Source of the DNA: Metellina segmentata
Lineage: Eukaryota; Arthropoda; Arachnida; Araneae; Tetragnathidae
DNA length: 64,000 nt
Assembly: GCA_947359465.1 (NCBI GenBank)
Contig: OX375875.1
Coordinates: 16,118,458-16,182,457, forward strand
Direction: 5' to 3'
Shown here: one piece after another, positions 11,259-21,605 of the stretch
Numbering within the stretch: the first letter of the stretch is position 1
Layout: every line of letters begins with the position of its first letter
Notes under the pieces: generated by a model
The model's database searches: none
What the model saw: the letters and a program-made list of their open reading frames with translations, nothing else
Told to the model about the DNA's origin: nothing
Position numbers and translations under genes: made by a program

Positions 11259-11272
11259 GGTCATGTGCCCAG
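11259..11272 (+). promoter_or_regulatory. Primer-binding site of copia 1
   Basis: GGTCATGTGCCCAG follows the LTR directly. It matches 12 of 14 positions of the Drosophila copia site, which pairs with the anticodon arm of initiator tRNA-Met rather than its 3' end. A half-tRNA primer is therefore inferred. Confidence 0.7.
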
Positions 11273-11338
11273 ATTATCGTTTGGTGGCTAAATGAAATAG
11301 AAGTAAAAAGTTCCAGGCAACGCTAAAAACAACTAAAA

Positions 11339-14300
11339 ATGGCTAACGTATCGGAAGACTTGAGCAGTATTGATAAACTGAAAAACAAAAGTGATTTTCC
11401 AGTGTGGAAGTTTCAAGTGACTATACTTTTTAAATCCCATTCTTTATTTGACATCGTAAGCGGAACGGAATCAAAAGAAGGCTTAGTTGATGCGGCATTT
11501 CGTTCGTGGGTGAAAAGAGATGCGCAAGCACAAAGAATTATTGTGACAAGTATCGATAAAAAGGTGATGATGCATATTTTAAATTGCGGAAACAGTTGCG
11601 AGATGTACAAAAAACTTTGTTCAATATATGAACGGGATTCTGAGCAGCAAAAGTGTAATCTGTTGCAAGAATTCTTCAACTACAATATGGATTCTGAATC
11701 GGATCTTGCCACCCATATCAGTAAGTTAGAAAACATTGCATTCCGTTTAAAAACGCTTGACAAGAACATAGATGACGAAATGATTGTATCGAAGATTCTA
11801 TCAACTCTTCCAGAAAAGTATAAACACTTCCGAAGTGCATGGGATTCCACAAACAAAGAAGACAAGACCTTAGAAAACCTAACAGCTCGGTTATTAAATG
11901 AAGAAAACTCAAGTAAAATTCCAGAAGTGCAAGAGAGTGTTGCATTTAAAGTCCATGAAAAAAAATGCTTCAAATGCAACAGCGGAGATCACCTTGCCAG
12001 ATCCTGTCCTAAAATTAAGATACAAGAAAAATATGGTAAAGAAAGAAAATGTTTTAAATGTAACAGTTCTTCGCATTTTGCCAAAGATTGCAGGAACCAG
12101 AGAAATCAACCCCATTGCAGCATTTGTAGAAAAACTAATCATATTGAAAAAGACTGTTTTTTTAGAAATAATGCCAATGGAAGAAAACAAGTTTCCTTTC
12201 TTGCTCCTAATGGAAGTTCTACAAACAAATGGGTTGTGGACTCGGGATCTTCAAGTCACATGGTTAATTCTGAAACACTATTGGAAGGTCCATTAAAAAT
12301 CTCGACTGAAATCGGTCTTGCCAAGAATTCAGAAGTGATGGAAGCAAAAAGTGTTGGAAGTATCAAAGCAGAGGGTTGCATATTAAATCAAGTGTTATAT
12401 GTTCCTGAACTGTCTAAAAATTTACTGTCTGTAAATGCTATTACTAAAAACAAAGGAGAAGTGAAATTTGTTGAAGATAGAGTTGAAATTTCCAAACAAG
12501 GTGAAATTGTGTTGAAAGGGTATAAAAATGAAATAGGACTCTATGAAATTGATCTGAATAAACAAAATGAAGCATTGTTGACAGAGAGTAAAAATTATGC
12601 AGACACATGGCATCGTAAACTTGGACATTTGTGTGAAAAGAACATGAAACTTCTTTTGAAGCATTCAAAAGGCATGAAGCTGTCAGAAAAAGAAATAAAA
12701 GGTATGTCTAATTCTTGTGAAGTATGTCTAAAAGCTAAACAAGTCAGACTTCCTTTTAAAACAGAAAGAACTAGAGCTACAAGACCATTGCAAATAATAC
12801 ATACAGATATATGTGGGCCTATAGAAGTTGAAACATGGGACAGAAATAGATATTTTTTGACTTGCTTAGATGATTATACACATTTTGTTATGGTATTTTT
12901 GATTAAAAACAAATATGAAGCTCTCAATGTCCTAAAAGAGTATACAGAAGAAGCTGAAGCAAAATGGTCACTTCGTGTAGCTAAAATACGTTGTGATAAT
13001 GGAGGCGAATATACTTCAAATGAAATGAGAAGTTGGTGCAAGTCAAAGGGTATCAAGTTAGATTACACAACTCCACATACACCACAATTAAATGGAAAAG
13101 CTGAACGCTTGAATCGAACCTTCCTTGAGAAAACTCGGGCATTGATTTTTGATTCTGGCCTTAAGAAATTAATGTGGGGTGAAGCATTAAGAACTGCATC
13201 ATATCTAATAAACCGCAGTCCAACAGAAGCTACTGAGGTAACACCTGCTGAAATGTGGTACCAAAATAAGCCTGATTTGTCCAGATTGCAAATATTTGGA
13301 AGTGTGGCTTATGCAAAGAAACTTGGTCACCTAAAAAAGTTGGACTGTAGAAGTAACAAACTTATTTTTGTTGGATATACTCACAATGGCTATCGGCTGT
13401 GGGATGAAGAGAAAAGAAGAATAGAAATTTCAAGAGATGTGGTATTTCTTGTTCCAAGAACTGAAGAAAGAAATATTTTGTCTCTTCCAATTGATGTAGA
13501 AGAAAGTATGGAAGATTCCGAAGAATTGGTTCAGACAGATGAAGAAAATGAAGAGGAACTTGGACGAGGCAAAAGAATAAAGAAACCACCCACTCATCTC
13601 ACTGATTATGTCTTACTTACATATGAAGAAGCAGTAAATGGCCCTGATAAAGAAAATTGGAAGAAAGCTATAGAAAATGAAAAGAAATCTCTAGAAAAAA
13701 ATGAAACTTGGAAAATTGTGGATAGAAGTAGTGCTGGAAATAAAAAGATTCTAAGTAATAGATGGGTATTTAAAATTAAAGATGATGACACGTATAAAGC
13801 AAGATTAGTGGTCAGAGGATGTGAACAAAATTATGGAATAGATTATGAAGAGACTTTTAGTCCTGTTGTGAACATAACATCCCTGCGAATTTTATTTGGA
13901 TTGGCAGCAAATAGAGGATATCATATTATGCAATTTGACATCAAGACAGCATTTCTGTATGGAAAACTGGATGAGGAAATATTCATGAAAATGCCAGTGG
14001 GTTACAGTGATCAGTCTAAAATATGTAAGTTACAAAAATCATTATATGGTTTGAAACAAGCTCCTTTGAGGTGGAATAAAAGGCTAACTGACTTTTTGAA
14101 AAGTAAAAATTTTCGTCAAATTAAATCTGAACAATGTATTTTTGTGGGAACTGACACAATATTGGCTTTTTATGTAGACGATGGAATTCTAATTGGGCCT
14201 GATAGATCCAAACTAGTTGAATACTTGGAAATCCTTCAAAAAGAGTTTGAAATGACATCATATGATAAACCAGATTCATTTTTGGGAATTAGTATAGAAT

Positions 14301-15103
14301 TAAATTCTGAAGCACTGAAAATTCACCAGGAAGCGTATGCGGGCCAAGTGCTACAAAAATATAAAATGCAAGATGCAAAACCAATGAACACACCCATATT
14401 GAAGACTTCAGCTGATGATACTGAAAAACATGAAGAAATTGCTTTCCCTTTTCGAGAAGCTTTGGGAAGTCTTTTATATTTATCGTGGAGAACTAGACCA
14501 GATTTGGCTTTTGCAGTGAATTCTAACAGTCGTCATGTTGAAAATCCATCTAATGAAGATGTTGTGAATCTAAAGAGAACTCTAAGATATCTAAAGGGAA
14601 GCATAGATTCAGGAATAAGCTACTCAAAAGAGAGCAGTGATAAAGAACTTATTGCATATTGTGACTCTGACTATGCTGGAGATAGTGAAACACGTAAAAG
14701 TACTACTGGATATGTGATCTATTTTTGTGGTGGCCCAATAAGTTGGTGTTCTAGAAGACAGTCCATTGTAGCTACCTCAAGCACAGAGGCTGAATATATA
14801 TCAGCAGCAGAATGTTGTAGAGAACTTGTGTATCTTAAAAGTTTAATTGAAGAACTCACAAATGAAAAAATTTCTGTTACTTTAAATATTGATAACCAAA
14901 GTGCTATAAGTTTAATTAAAAATGGGGTATTTAATAAACGTAGTAAACACATAGATGTTAGGTACCATTTCATAAAAGAAAAGGTAGATGAAGGTTTAAT
15001 TAACATAAAGTATTGTCCTACTGACATACAAATTGCAGATATTTTCACTAAAGCTTTGGGATCTATTAAATTTCAGAAATTTAAATCTGAATTAGTAATA
15101 TAA
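11339..15103 (+). CDS. copia 1 Gag-Pol polyprotein
   Basis: A single 1254-codon frame covers all copia functions in the usual order. Gag (1 to about 205) is followed by three CCHC knuckles near residues 209, 236 and 259 (CFKCNSGDHLARSC, CFKCNSSSHFAKDC, CSICRKTNHIEKDC). The aspartic protease has WVVDSGSSSHM with its aspartate at 301. Integrase has the HHCC module (about 424-461) and catalytic D488, D551 and E587 in TDICGP, RCDNGGEY and LNGKAERLN. Reverse transcriptase has FDIKTAFLYG and FYVDDGILIG near 944. RNase H has CDSDYAGD near 1108 and ends around TKALGS. No stop, shift or missing catalytic residue was seen. The ATG at 11339 (context AAAATGG) is the first after the primer site. Three CCHC knuckles rather than one is somewhat unusual for copia. 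Confidence 0.95.
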   Translation: MANVSEDLSSIDKLKNKSDFPVWKFQVTILFKSHSLFDIVSGTESKEGLVDAAFRSWVKRDAQAQRIIVTSIDKKVMMHILNCGNSCEMYKKLCSIYERDSEQQKCNLLQEFFNYNMDSESDLATHISKLENIAFRLKTLDKNIDDEMIVSKILSTLPEKYKHFRSAWDSTNKEDKTLENLTARLLNEENSSKIPEVQESVAFKVHEKKCFKCNSGDHLARSCPKIKIQEKYGKERKCFKCNSSSHFAKDCRNQRNQPHCSICRKTNHIEKDCFFRNNANGRKQVSFLAPNGSSTNKWVVDSGSSSHMVNSETLLEGPLKISTEIGLAKNSEVMEAKSVGSIKAEGCILNQVLYVPELSKNLLSVNAITKNKGEVKFVEDRVEISKQGEIVLKGYKNEIGLYEIDLNKQNEALLTESKNYADTWHRKLGHLCEKNMKLLLKHSKGMKLSEKEIKGMSNSCEVCLKAKQVRLPFKTERTRATRPLQIIHTDICGPIEVETWDRNRYFLTCLDDYTHFVMVFLIKNKYEALNVLKEYTEEAEAKWSLRVAKIRCDNGGEYTSNEMRSWCKSKGIKLDYTTPHTPQLNGKAERLNRTFLEKTRALIFDSGLKKLMWGEALRTASYLINRSPTEATEVTPAEMWYQNKPDLSRLQIFGSVAYAKKLGHLKKLDCRSNKLIFVGYTHNGYRLWDEEKRRIEISRDVVFLVPRTEERNILSLPIDVEESMEDSEELVQTDEENEEELGRGKRIKKPPTHLTDYVLLTYEEAVNGPDKENWKKAIENEKKSLEKNETWKIVDRSSAGNKKILSNRWVFKIKDDDTYKARLVVRGCEQNYGIDYEETFSPVVNITSLRILFGLAANRGYHIMQFDIKTAFLYGKLDEEIFMKMPVGYSDQSKICKLQKSLYGLKQAPLRWNKRLTDFLKSKNFRQIKSEQCIFVGTDTILAFYVDDGILIGPDRSKLVEYLEILQKEFEMTSYDKPDSFLGISIELNSEALKIHQEAYAGQVLQKYKMQDAKPMNTPILKTSADDTEKHEEIAFPFREALGSLLYLSWRTRPDLAFAVNSNSRHVENPSNEDVVNLKRTLRYLKGSIDSGISYSKESSDKELIAYCDSDYAGDSETRKSTTGYVIYFCGGPISWCSRRQSIVATSSTEAEYISAAECCRELVYLKSLIEELTNEKISVTLNIDNQSAISLIKNGVFNKRSKHIDVRYHFIKEKVDEGLINIKYCPTDIQIADIFTKALGSIKFQKFKSELVI

Positions 15104-15220
15104 CTTGATTACTGAAGTATAATAATTTAGTATTTCTAAATGTGTACAATTGTGATTAATTTTTTAGTCTTTGCTATGTTGTATTTTATGTTTATGAAAA
15201 CTTTGATAATTAAGGGAGTG

Positions 15221-15405
15221 TGTTGAGATATAATTATTCAAGTTAGTTAATCTGGAGTGGCAACACTAGACTACTTGTTTACCTTCTGAAGCATGTGCTT
15301 ACTGCTTGTCTAGTTGCCTGTTGTGTGTGATGTATTTATTAAATATTTAAATAAACCTATTTAGCCGAGTAAAACTCTGCGTTATCTCTGTACTAAAATC
15401 CTACA
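15221..15405 (+). repeat. 3' LTR of copia 1
   Basis: Identical in length and sequence to 11074-11258. It is preceded by a short purine-rich tract, AAGGGAGTG (15212-15220), the likely polypurine tract for plus-strand priming. Confidence 0.95.
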
Positions 15406-15410
15406 ATGAC

Positions 15411-16212
15411 AATCTAAATGTCCCCCCCCCTCGGCGAACATTAATTTTGAAGTTGCTAAACGAGTTTTAAGAAATGGGGGGGGGGATTTAAATACACGGA
15501 CGTTGAAAAACATCGATGTTTTTTTGGGAGATGTATTATCAACATCGATGTTTTACGGTCGATGTCGCATCCTTAGTGAGCACTCTTCTCACTCCTTTGT
15601 AGACAAGAATGATCACCATTCATCACGACATTTTAATCGAATAGGTCACTTCACAGACAGTTTGGCGTTGGATATGGTCAAGGCAAGAGATGAGTGAACA
15701 AAAGACGGCGTGTGTGACCACGGGGTGCCGAAGGGCAGAGGGAAGCGGTGATTGTCAAGCAATACCGAAAGGTATGAAATAGGGGAGTATTTTCATGCCA
15801 ATTTTTATCTCGGAGAAATGTCCCCCAAAATTGCAATCCTTTGATCTTTACCGACTAATGGTGGAAAACAAAATTGGAGTTTCAAATCGCCACCCCGACA
15901 CGAGATCTTGACGATACAATGAGTGTGGTTTCTTCGAATAGTTTCTATGTTTGCAGGAGGAGAAGTTTGCAACTGTGGTGTAAAAGCGGATTACCATTCA
16001 TACTACATCAAATAATACACACACAGTGAAAGTTTAACTGACCCAGATGAGAGAAATACACCCAAGAAGGAATACTCCTGACAGGAATCGCCTCCAACTC
16101 GAAGTTTGCTAACGCAGTGGACATACCACTGAGCCACGGCGTTAAGTGAAAACGTAGGGAACTTAATCAAAAATTATTATGGGTGCCTTCACAATTACTT
16201 CAGGTGATTTTT
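15411..16212. other. Region with G/C homopolymers and ATCGAT palindromes
   Basis: C- and G-runs occur near 15421 and 15477-15485. The motif AACATCGATGTT occurs twice within 15508-15555 as short palindromes. No coding content is recognised. Confidence 0.4.
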
Positions 16213-16503
16213 TTTAAATTACCGTCGTACTAATAACGACGGTCCGGGATCAATCCCCTGGGATAACACCGCGTCATTTTGAACTACGGTCAGATGACGA
16301 GGCAACACCTGAGCTGGCACCCCACTCTCCAAACATCCACGCCAACCCAAAGTAAGGACTTTCGGCAACGACATACTTAAGGTACACCGGCCGCCTCTAC
16401 ACCCTACATTTGCAGATATCCGTGCACTGACCCGGATTCGAACCAGGAACCTACGGATCTAGAGGCTAACACTTTAACCACCTGACCGGTTGGATCGGCT
16501 GGC
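16213..16503 (-). mobile_element. tRNA-derived SINE (family S), near full length
   Basis: On the minus strand a tRNA-like head starts near 16500 with an A-box-like GGTGGTTAAAGTGTTAGCCT and a good B box, GGTTCGAATCC (16444-16434). It is followed by a body shared with copies near 20.4, 50.1, 50.4 and 62.4 kb, ending around GTCGTACTA. The internal pol III promoter is inferred from the boxes. Head and acceptor stem do not form a true tRNA. Confidence 0.8.
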
Positions 16504-17540
16504 TGCTGATGAACGAGGTACCTTATGCAATCCCCTTGGATGGTTAGAGAAACGAATTATACAGTTTTGTAAGCGTGAGAATGTTCAAACTCAGATCAGA
16601 GTTTCAAAAGCTTCATTGCCTAGATACAATCGAGGAAATATCAAGGACCGAAAAACCTGAGATCCAGAATATTTCGGAGTCAATATTTTCCCCAAAAGTT
16701 AATTGAAATGTTCGTACTAATTATTTCACCAATGCAACTTCCTTTTATAAATTCGTTGTTAAACAATTAGGCAGGCACATCATGTATCCATTGTCTACAC
16801 AAAAATATACTGTTGAGATTTTTGCATTGTTTTCATTTCAACATACCACATGAAATTTAAACTATCATAATTTGCATTTTTTCTGTGGAAGAGCGAATTC
16901 GAATTTCTTCCTGCGATTTTATACGTTTTGCGAATTTTGATAACTTAATAAACAAGAAGCGACTAAGGACGTTCTTAATTTGATAATGGCAAAGATAGAC
17001 AACTTCTTAAAGCCCTTAAAGACGAAAATCGTCAAGATGGGACATTGGCTCAGAGTTAGAATGAAAGTACCAAAACTCTTACAATAAATATTGAGCGTTT
17101 CTATCTTCAGTACGCGTTTAAAATATAATTATTTTTTAAATATACGTCTAGTCCACTACCTTTTATACTCAGACTGAATAGAAATAGGTTTTTTTAGAAA
17201 AAATTAAAAATATTTTTCAATTTTTTTAATTAGATTGTATGTAATTACAACAAATTCAAATAAAGCGACAAATGTGAGAATACTTAAAAAATTAGAGATA
17301 ATTGTGTGTGTCATTTATACTATCGAATATTAAATGTTTCCATCATAGATTTGTATAGTAAAAGTGAATCTCGAGCTATAGGATAAATTCCTATGCCATA
17401 TGTTGCACTCAGTTGCATTGTAATTTTCCTTTCAATTATTCTAAGCATATCAACATTCAAAAATAATTTTTTGTTTTAAGCTACAATGACACCTAAATAT
17501 AGCTGTAATAGTGAATACATCTGAAATTTAGAATCAAGAA
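16504..17540. other. AT-rich stretch without recognised genes
   Basis: No coding frame or repeat boundary could be supported here. Confidence 0.4.
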
Positions 17541-17559
17541 CTAATAAGTGGAATATAAC

Positions 17560-17874
17560 TCATGTTTGATTTGTCTTCTTCGTTTAGATGCAAACCGGGG
17601 AAACCAGGAGACCCAGAGAGACAGGTTTTGTTGAAAGATTTGAACGATGATCTTTCTACATACTTCCTTTGCCCCGAGGCTATGGGGAAGGCTCATGTCA
17701 CTTCCATACTCAGAAACGATTGTGGGATTCATCAACGGATGGCTGGAGGAAAACATCCGGCGATCGTACATCGAGCCACACTACAACGTGGACGAGGTAT
17801 TGGAGCCAACCATCGTGGCCGATACCTTTATTGATATGGAATTAAAACGATCGGAATCTTGGGGCTCTCTCTAA
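17560..17874 (+). pseudogene. Unrecognised coding-like patch with apparent frameshift
   Basis: This GC-richer island stands out from its AT-rich flanks and reads like protein in two overlapping plus-strand frames. The first (17592 to about 17690) gives KPGKPGDPERQVLLKDLNDD and continues to FLCPEAMG. The second (about 17690-17874) gives SLPYSETIVGFINGWLEENI and then PTIVADTFIDMELKRS with a TAA stop at 17872-17874. The switch near 17685 suggests a single ancestral frame broken by an indel. A run resembling an acceptor, TCGTTTAG, lies at about 17580-17587. I do not recognise the family. It may be the last exon of a host gene, a processed pseudogene or a transposon fragment. No function is proposed. 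Confidence 0.4.
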
Positions 17875-18029
17875 ATACACTAGTCATATGAAGAGAGTAT
17901 CCAGTATTGAACTGTAGACACTTGAATACTACTCCCGATTACGACTCACTGATATGACTCACAAATATGACTCACTGGTATGACTCACTGATATGACACA
18001 CGACTACGACGATTAACGACTATGATAAC

Positions 18030-18232
18030 TTTTTTAGACTAACCGTTGATTCCATAGTTTGTACCCATAAGGCTTTTGAAAGGAGCTTTAGCTGAGGAAG
18101 CTCCTGACAAAAGTCTTATGGATCTATTTTTTTAGACTGACCGTTGAATCCATATTTTCTACCCATGAGGCTTTTGAAAGGAGCTTTAGCTGAGGAAGCT
18201 CCTGACAAAAGCCTTATGGGTCTCCTTTTTTT
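18030..18232 (+). repeat. Two 98-bp tandem units, each a long hairpin
   Basis: The unit TTTAGACT...CATAAGGCTTTTG...TTATGG is repeated with a 98-bp offset. Each unit folds on itself. In copy 1 (18065-18121) CCATAAGGCTTTTG pairs with CAAAAGTCTTATGG and inner AGGAGCTT pairs with AAGCTCCT around TAGCTGAGG. Copy 2 (18162-18220) has the same inner stem, with GCC/GGC at a position where copy 1 has a wobble. The repeat is preceded by a degenerate GACTCACTGATAT minisatellite at about 17940-18000. No known element is recognised. Confidence 0.8.
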
Positions 18233-18738
18233 AGGCTGCAGTTCTAAAACTAAGTTCGAAATAAAGCACCTCTGAATTCATTGTAACATAGAACCGAAAC
18301 ATTCAATAGATTTATATTTGATTGCATTATTTACTACAGTAAATTTCTGGCTTACTCATCATCATGTCGTTTGTTTCAATTTACATAATGAGCTACGTTT
18401 TCTAACATTTGCGATTTAATTTCGACGTTTGAAAAGTGGTAGCTGTTAGCACGGCGTTGCCCGTGACAGTTCTTTCCGTGGGGGTCATGTGTGACCACTG
18501 ATGCTCCCCACTCACTTTGTTTGCTTCGTATTCCCATTTGGTTTGCTTCGCAAACGAACTCCACAGTCAAGGCCGTGATGACCCCGAAGCGACTATTATC
18601 AACAACGTAAATCAAAACACGCTAGAATCGAGAAAGTGGCATGGTTCCAAAAAGCATTAGGACGAAAAACGCTTGTGACGTCAGCGGTCAAACATCGCAA
18701 AATCCCCTTCTTCATTCGAGGTAATATGACGTCACATT
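18233..18738. other. Unassigned stretch with one TTTGCTTCGCAAA palindrome
   Basis: A GGTTTGCTTCGCAAAC hairpin at about 18540-18556 is shared with the Helitron-like repeats at 19.7 and 28.8 kb. CRE-like TGACGTCA occurs near 18680 and 18730. No gene is visible. Confidence 0.4.
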
Positions 18739-18750
18739 CCGGAAAGAAGG

Positions 18751-19055
18751 TTGGTTGGTTGGTTTTGGTTTTATGGCGCAAGATACAAAAAAAGGATAAG
18801 CACAAGAAAAAATTTAGTCCAAAACTAAGCTTCAAATATTTATATCCGTCAGATAGGTAAATGAAAGAACTGAGATTAAAATGTATGTATTCAATAAATG
18901 CAAGGGAAATTAAAGTGCAAAAAAAAACAATTTTGATGAAGACATTAGTTTAAAAATGAGTCTTATACCGATGGTAATAATATCAGTCGATAAAATGAGG
19001 TGGTATAAAAAATATAAACTATAAGACATTTATATGTAGTTTAAAAATCCGATGA
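18751..19055 (-). mobile_element. 5'-truncated I-type LINE copy
   Basis: CCGGAAAGAAGG flanks both sides (18739-18750 and 19056-19067), a 12-bp target duplication. The left edge is the family 3' terminus in reverse, TTGGTTGGTTGGTTTTGGTT, followed by TTTTATGGCGCAAG as in the complete I-LINE at 35554. Only about 305 bp of 3' sequence were inserted. Confidence 0.75.
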
Positions 19056-19067
19056 CCGGAAAGAAGG

Positions 19068-19664
19068 ACGAAAGTTGAAAAAATTAATAAATTAATTTTT
19101 TAAATGTTCTATATTAAATTTTAAAATTCGGGTTGGGCACAAAAATTTCAAAAATATAGGATTACCTGTGTGCCAAATTTCATTATTGTAAGTGCCATAG
19201 ATTCGTCAGGACACTGATTACAAGCAAACAAAGGAATACTTCCAGTAGAGATCTATTGCAAAAGTTGTGATTGGAAAGCCTACCAGATTTGATTAGATGT
19301 TTGGGGAGATTGCATAGTAATGAGTTGACAAAATTTTAGAGGATCTGTTTGTGTGACCATAGATTTATATGATATTTTAGAGTCACTTGAAGGATGAAGT
19401 GACTCTAAAATATCTTTCTCAGTGTCAAATTGCAAATCCGATTCTGAGATGACGCCTCAGGAGGGATTTAATGAAATATGAGGCGAAACGGTGACTTCAT
19501 ATTCTATTTTTTTTTTCAGATTTATGATGGATTGGATTTGTTTTTTAGATGTAATTTACACTAATATACCACCGTTGCTACAATTCTTTATTGTTTTGAC
19601 ATCTCCAACCATTCCGAGAATCGCTGAAACATTATTCATAGTTCCTTCTACTTTTTTTTATAAC
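19068..19664. other. AT-rich stretch with an old Helitron-like fragment
   Basis: The segment at about 19165-19215 (ACCTGTGTGCCAAATTTCAT and the following GTAAGTGCCATAGATTCGTC) resembles about 1030-1080 and the 5' parts of the small Helitrons near 48.2 and 56.4 kb. Nothing else is recognised. Confidence 0.4.
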
Positions 19665-19665
19665 A

Positions 19666-20425
19666 CTAGGGGGATCCGCCCCCTGCTCGCTTACGCTCGC
19701 AAACCTGTAAATTGTACTACGCAATCCCATTAGGTTTGCTTCGCAAACCAACATTACTTTCGAAGAGTAAATATCCTGGACAGCGATACTATCTTAATAA
19801 TTCTTTTATTCTGATTTGACTTTCCGGTCCATGACGTCACAGCGAGGGCTTCGCCCCCTGCTCGCTTACGCTCGCCGACCCCCAGGGAATGCTACGTAGT
19901 CCCGTTTGGTTTGCTTCGCAAACCAATACTGCTTTCGCAAGTGATTTCACTTTTTCTTTTACTTTGACACTTAATGCACCCTAAACTAATAGCCGCATGA
20001 GTAAAAAATATTCTGCATCTTGTTCCCTGTACAATTTTAAGTAAACCATGTTAATCTCCAAACTTTACGATCTGTACTTTGTACTTTCTCGATAAACCGT
20101 CTGAGAACAGAGGGAAAAAAGCGAGCCTTTTTCCTCGCCAAATAAAACGAAATCGTTTTTATGGCAATTGTTGCTACGATAAATTTGAAATCTGGCAAAC
20201 CCGATAGTAAAAAATACAACCCTCATGTGCTCCGCGAAATAAAAAATACGAAATTTGCGTCACCAACTTTTGATTGCATCGAATTTATTTATGAACCAAT
20301 TTTAAAAATAATTGTACCGTAAGAAAGAATACATTCTGAGGTATACTGCAATATTTTCAAAATTAAAAACTAATTGTAATACGATATAGATATGACAGTT
20401 TTAGTTTTGTAACGGAAATTACGAT
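19666..20425 (-). mobile_element. Hairpin-rich repeat, candidate non-autonomous Helitron
   Basis: This unit of about 760 bp is closely matched at 28803-29450 and, inverted, at the right edge of the window. The minus-strand 3' end reads AGGGGGCGGATCCCCCTAG then T, that is, a short GC hairpin and CTAG|T, as in Helitrons. The interior has many palindromes, including GGTTTGCTTCGCAAACC twice, GGGCTTCGCCC and GCTCGCTTACGCTCGC. No open frame is present. The Helitron assignment is inference from the terminus. Confidence 0.6.
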
Positions 20426-20436
20426 CATACGGTTGA

Positions 20437-20566
20437 TTAGCGTCGTACTAGAGCAACACAACGGGCTATTGATGACGGTCCGGGATCAGTCCCTTAAGGG
20501 AAAGATCCGAAGACAACACATCGTCATTTTGAACCACGGTCAGATGACGAAGTAACACCTGAGCCC
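20437..20566 (-). mobile_element. SINE S, truncated (body only)
   Basis: GTCGTACTAGAGCAACACAA and the following TGAACCACGGTCAGATGACG match the 16213-16503 copy. The tRNA-like head is absent. Confidence 0.7.
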
Positions 20567-21050
20567 ATGTGGGAGGAAAAGTATGAAGAGGAATGGCAGA
20601 GAGGGAAGTGAGGCTAGCTATGAGGGTAAATCAAAATTTACACGGGAGTTCTTGGCGAGAGTAGGGGTGACGTGAATGACTCTGGAATACCCTCAATCAC
20701 ATATGTGGGGGTAATTTTTTATTGGGGGAAGAGGAACAGGTTATATCATTTTATCGGTACCCAAGAAAGGAGGTAGAATAGGCGATTGTCATTCCTGTGG
20801 TGGCATTTACGCAAAAAGTTCATTTATCAGTTTTGGCTTTGGATGTTATGAAAATTGATCGGTTTGCAAAAGGCGGTCCTTAGGGGCCTGGAGGACCACT
20901 GATAACGAAATAAATGAATTTTTTTTTTAAACTGGGGATTATGTTGTATATAATTAATTTATCAATTTGTTTATGTTCCTGTGTTTATGTCTTTGGTCCA
21001 TTTTTAAGTATAGTACATACACAGGTAAGGGAGATTTCTGTAAATGATCT
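20567..21050. other. Unassigned stretch upstream of the CR1 LINE
   Basis: A purine-rich segment (20570-20720) and AT-rich DNA without recognisable coding sequence. Confidence 0.35.
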
Positions 21051-21605
21051 CGTAGACACTGGCAGTACTTATACTTTATTGAAATGAATATTTAAGTGCT
21101 TATCACTGATGATATTCTATTGCCAGGAAGTGTTAAGATTTTTAAGTACTTACCACTGATGAAATTTTACTGTCGGGAAGTTGTGTGAGATTTTCTTGTT
21201 GTTGATTTTCTTGATTAAGTTGTGATGTACGTAAATTCGCCTTATTCTTCATTTATTTAGTACTAAGCAGTGTATTACTTCTATTTCTATCAGTTCAAAC
21301 ATTTCTAATTGTTTTTAAAGTGTTTTTATAGACCTTGTACTTAGTTTTTGACTTGTCAAGTAGTCATAAGTCAAGTCTCGTTAGGCCTAATTCACGTATG
21401 TCTCGTTGGGCCTAAATATTTTGTGTCTTGTTTGTTTTCATTCGGATAGTTGACTACTATAAGGTTATAGGATATTTAATTCCAGCCTTTTCTGTATATT
21501 TGTTTCAGTGCAGTGCTTTTTCTGTGTATCGGACTTAGTGCTTTTTCTGTATGTTTGATTTTGTTTAGTGCTTTTTCTGTGCATTGATTGTTACTTTGGA
21601 TTATA

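Larger units (their letters stand above)
11074..15405 (+). mobile_element. Intact Ty1/copia LTR retrotransposon (copia 1)
   Basis: The element is 4332 bp long, bounded by two identical 185-bp LTRs that begin TGTTG and end CTACA, with an ATGAC target duplication. It contains a copia-type primer-binding site and one uninterrupted gag-pol frame. Identical LTRs mean insertion was recent on an evolutionary scale. By structure this is a candidate autonomous copy. Confidence 0.95.

Noticed and set aside
11680..15048. Numerous 60-130-codon frames opposite or out of frame in copia 1
   Set aside because: All overlap the intact gag-pol and lack any recognisable motif.
16425..16503. A possible tRNA gene (good B box, A-box-like motif on the minus strand)
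   Set aside because: No acceptor-stem pairing, and the unit is shared with body sequence in several copies, so it is a SINE head rather than a tRNA gene.
18660..18735. CRE-like TGACGTCA sites as a promoter
   Set aside because: No adjacent gene start or other promoter evidence, and similar motifs occur inside the Helitron-like repeats.
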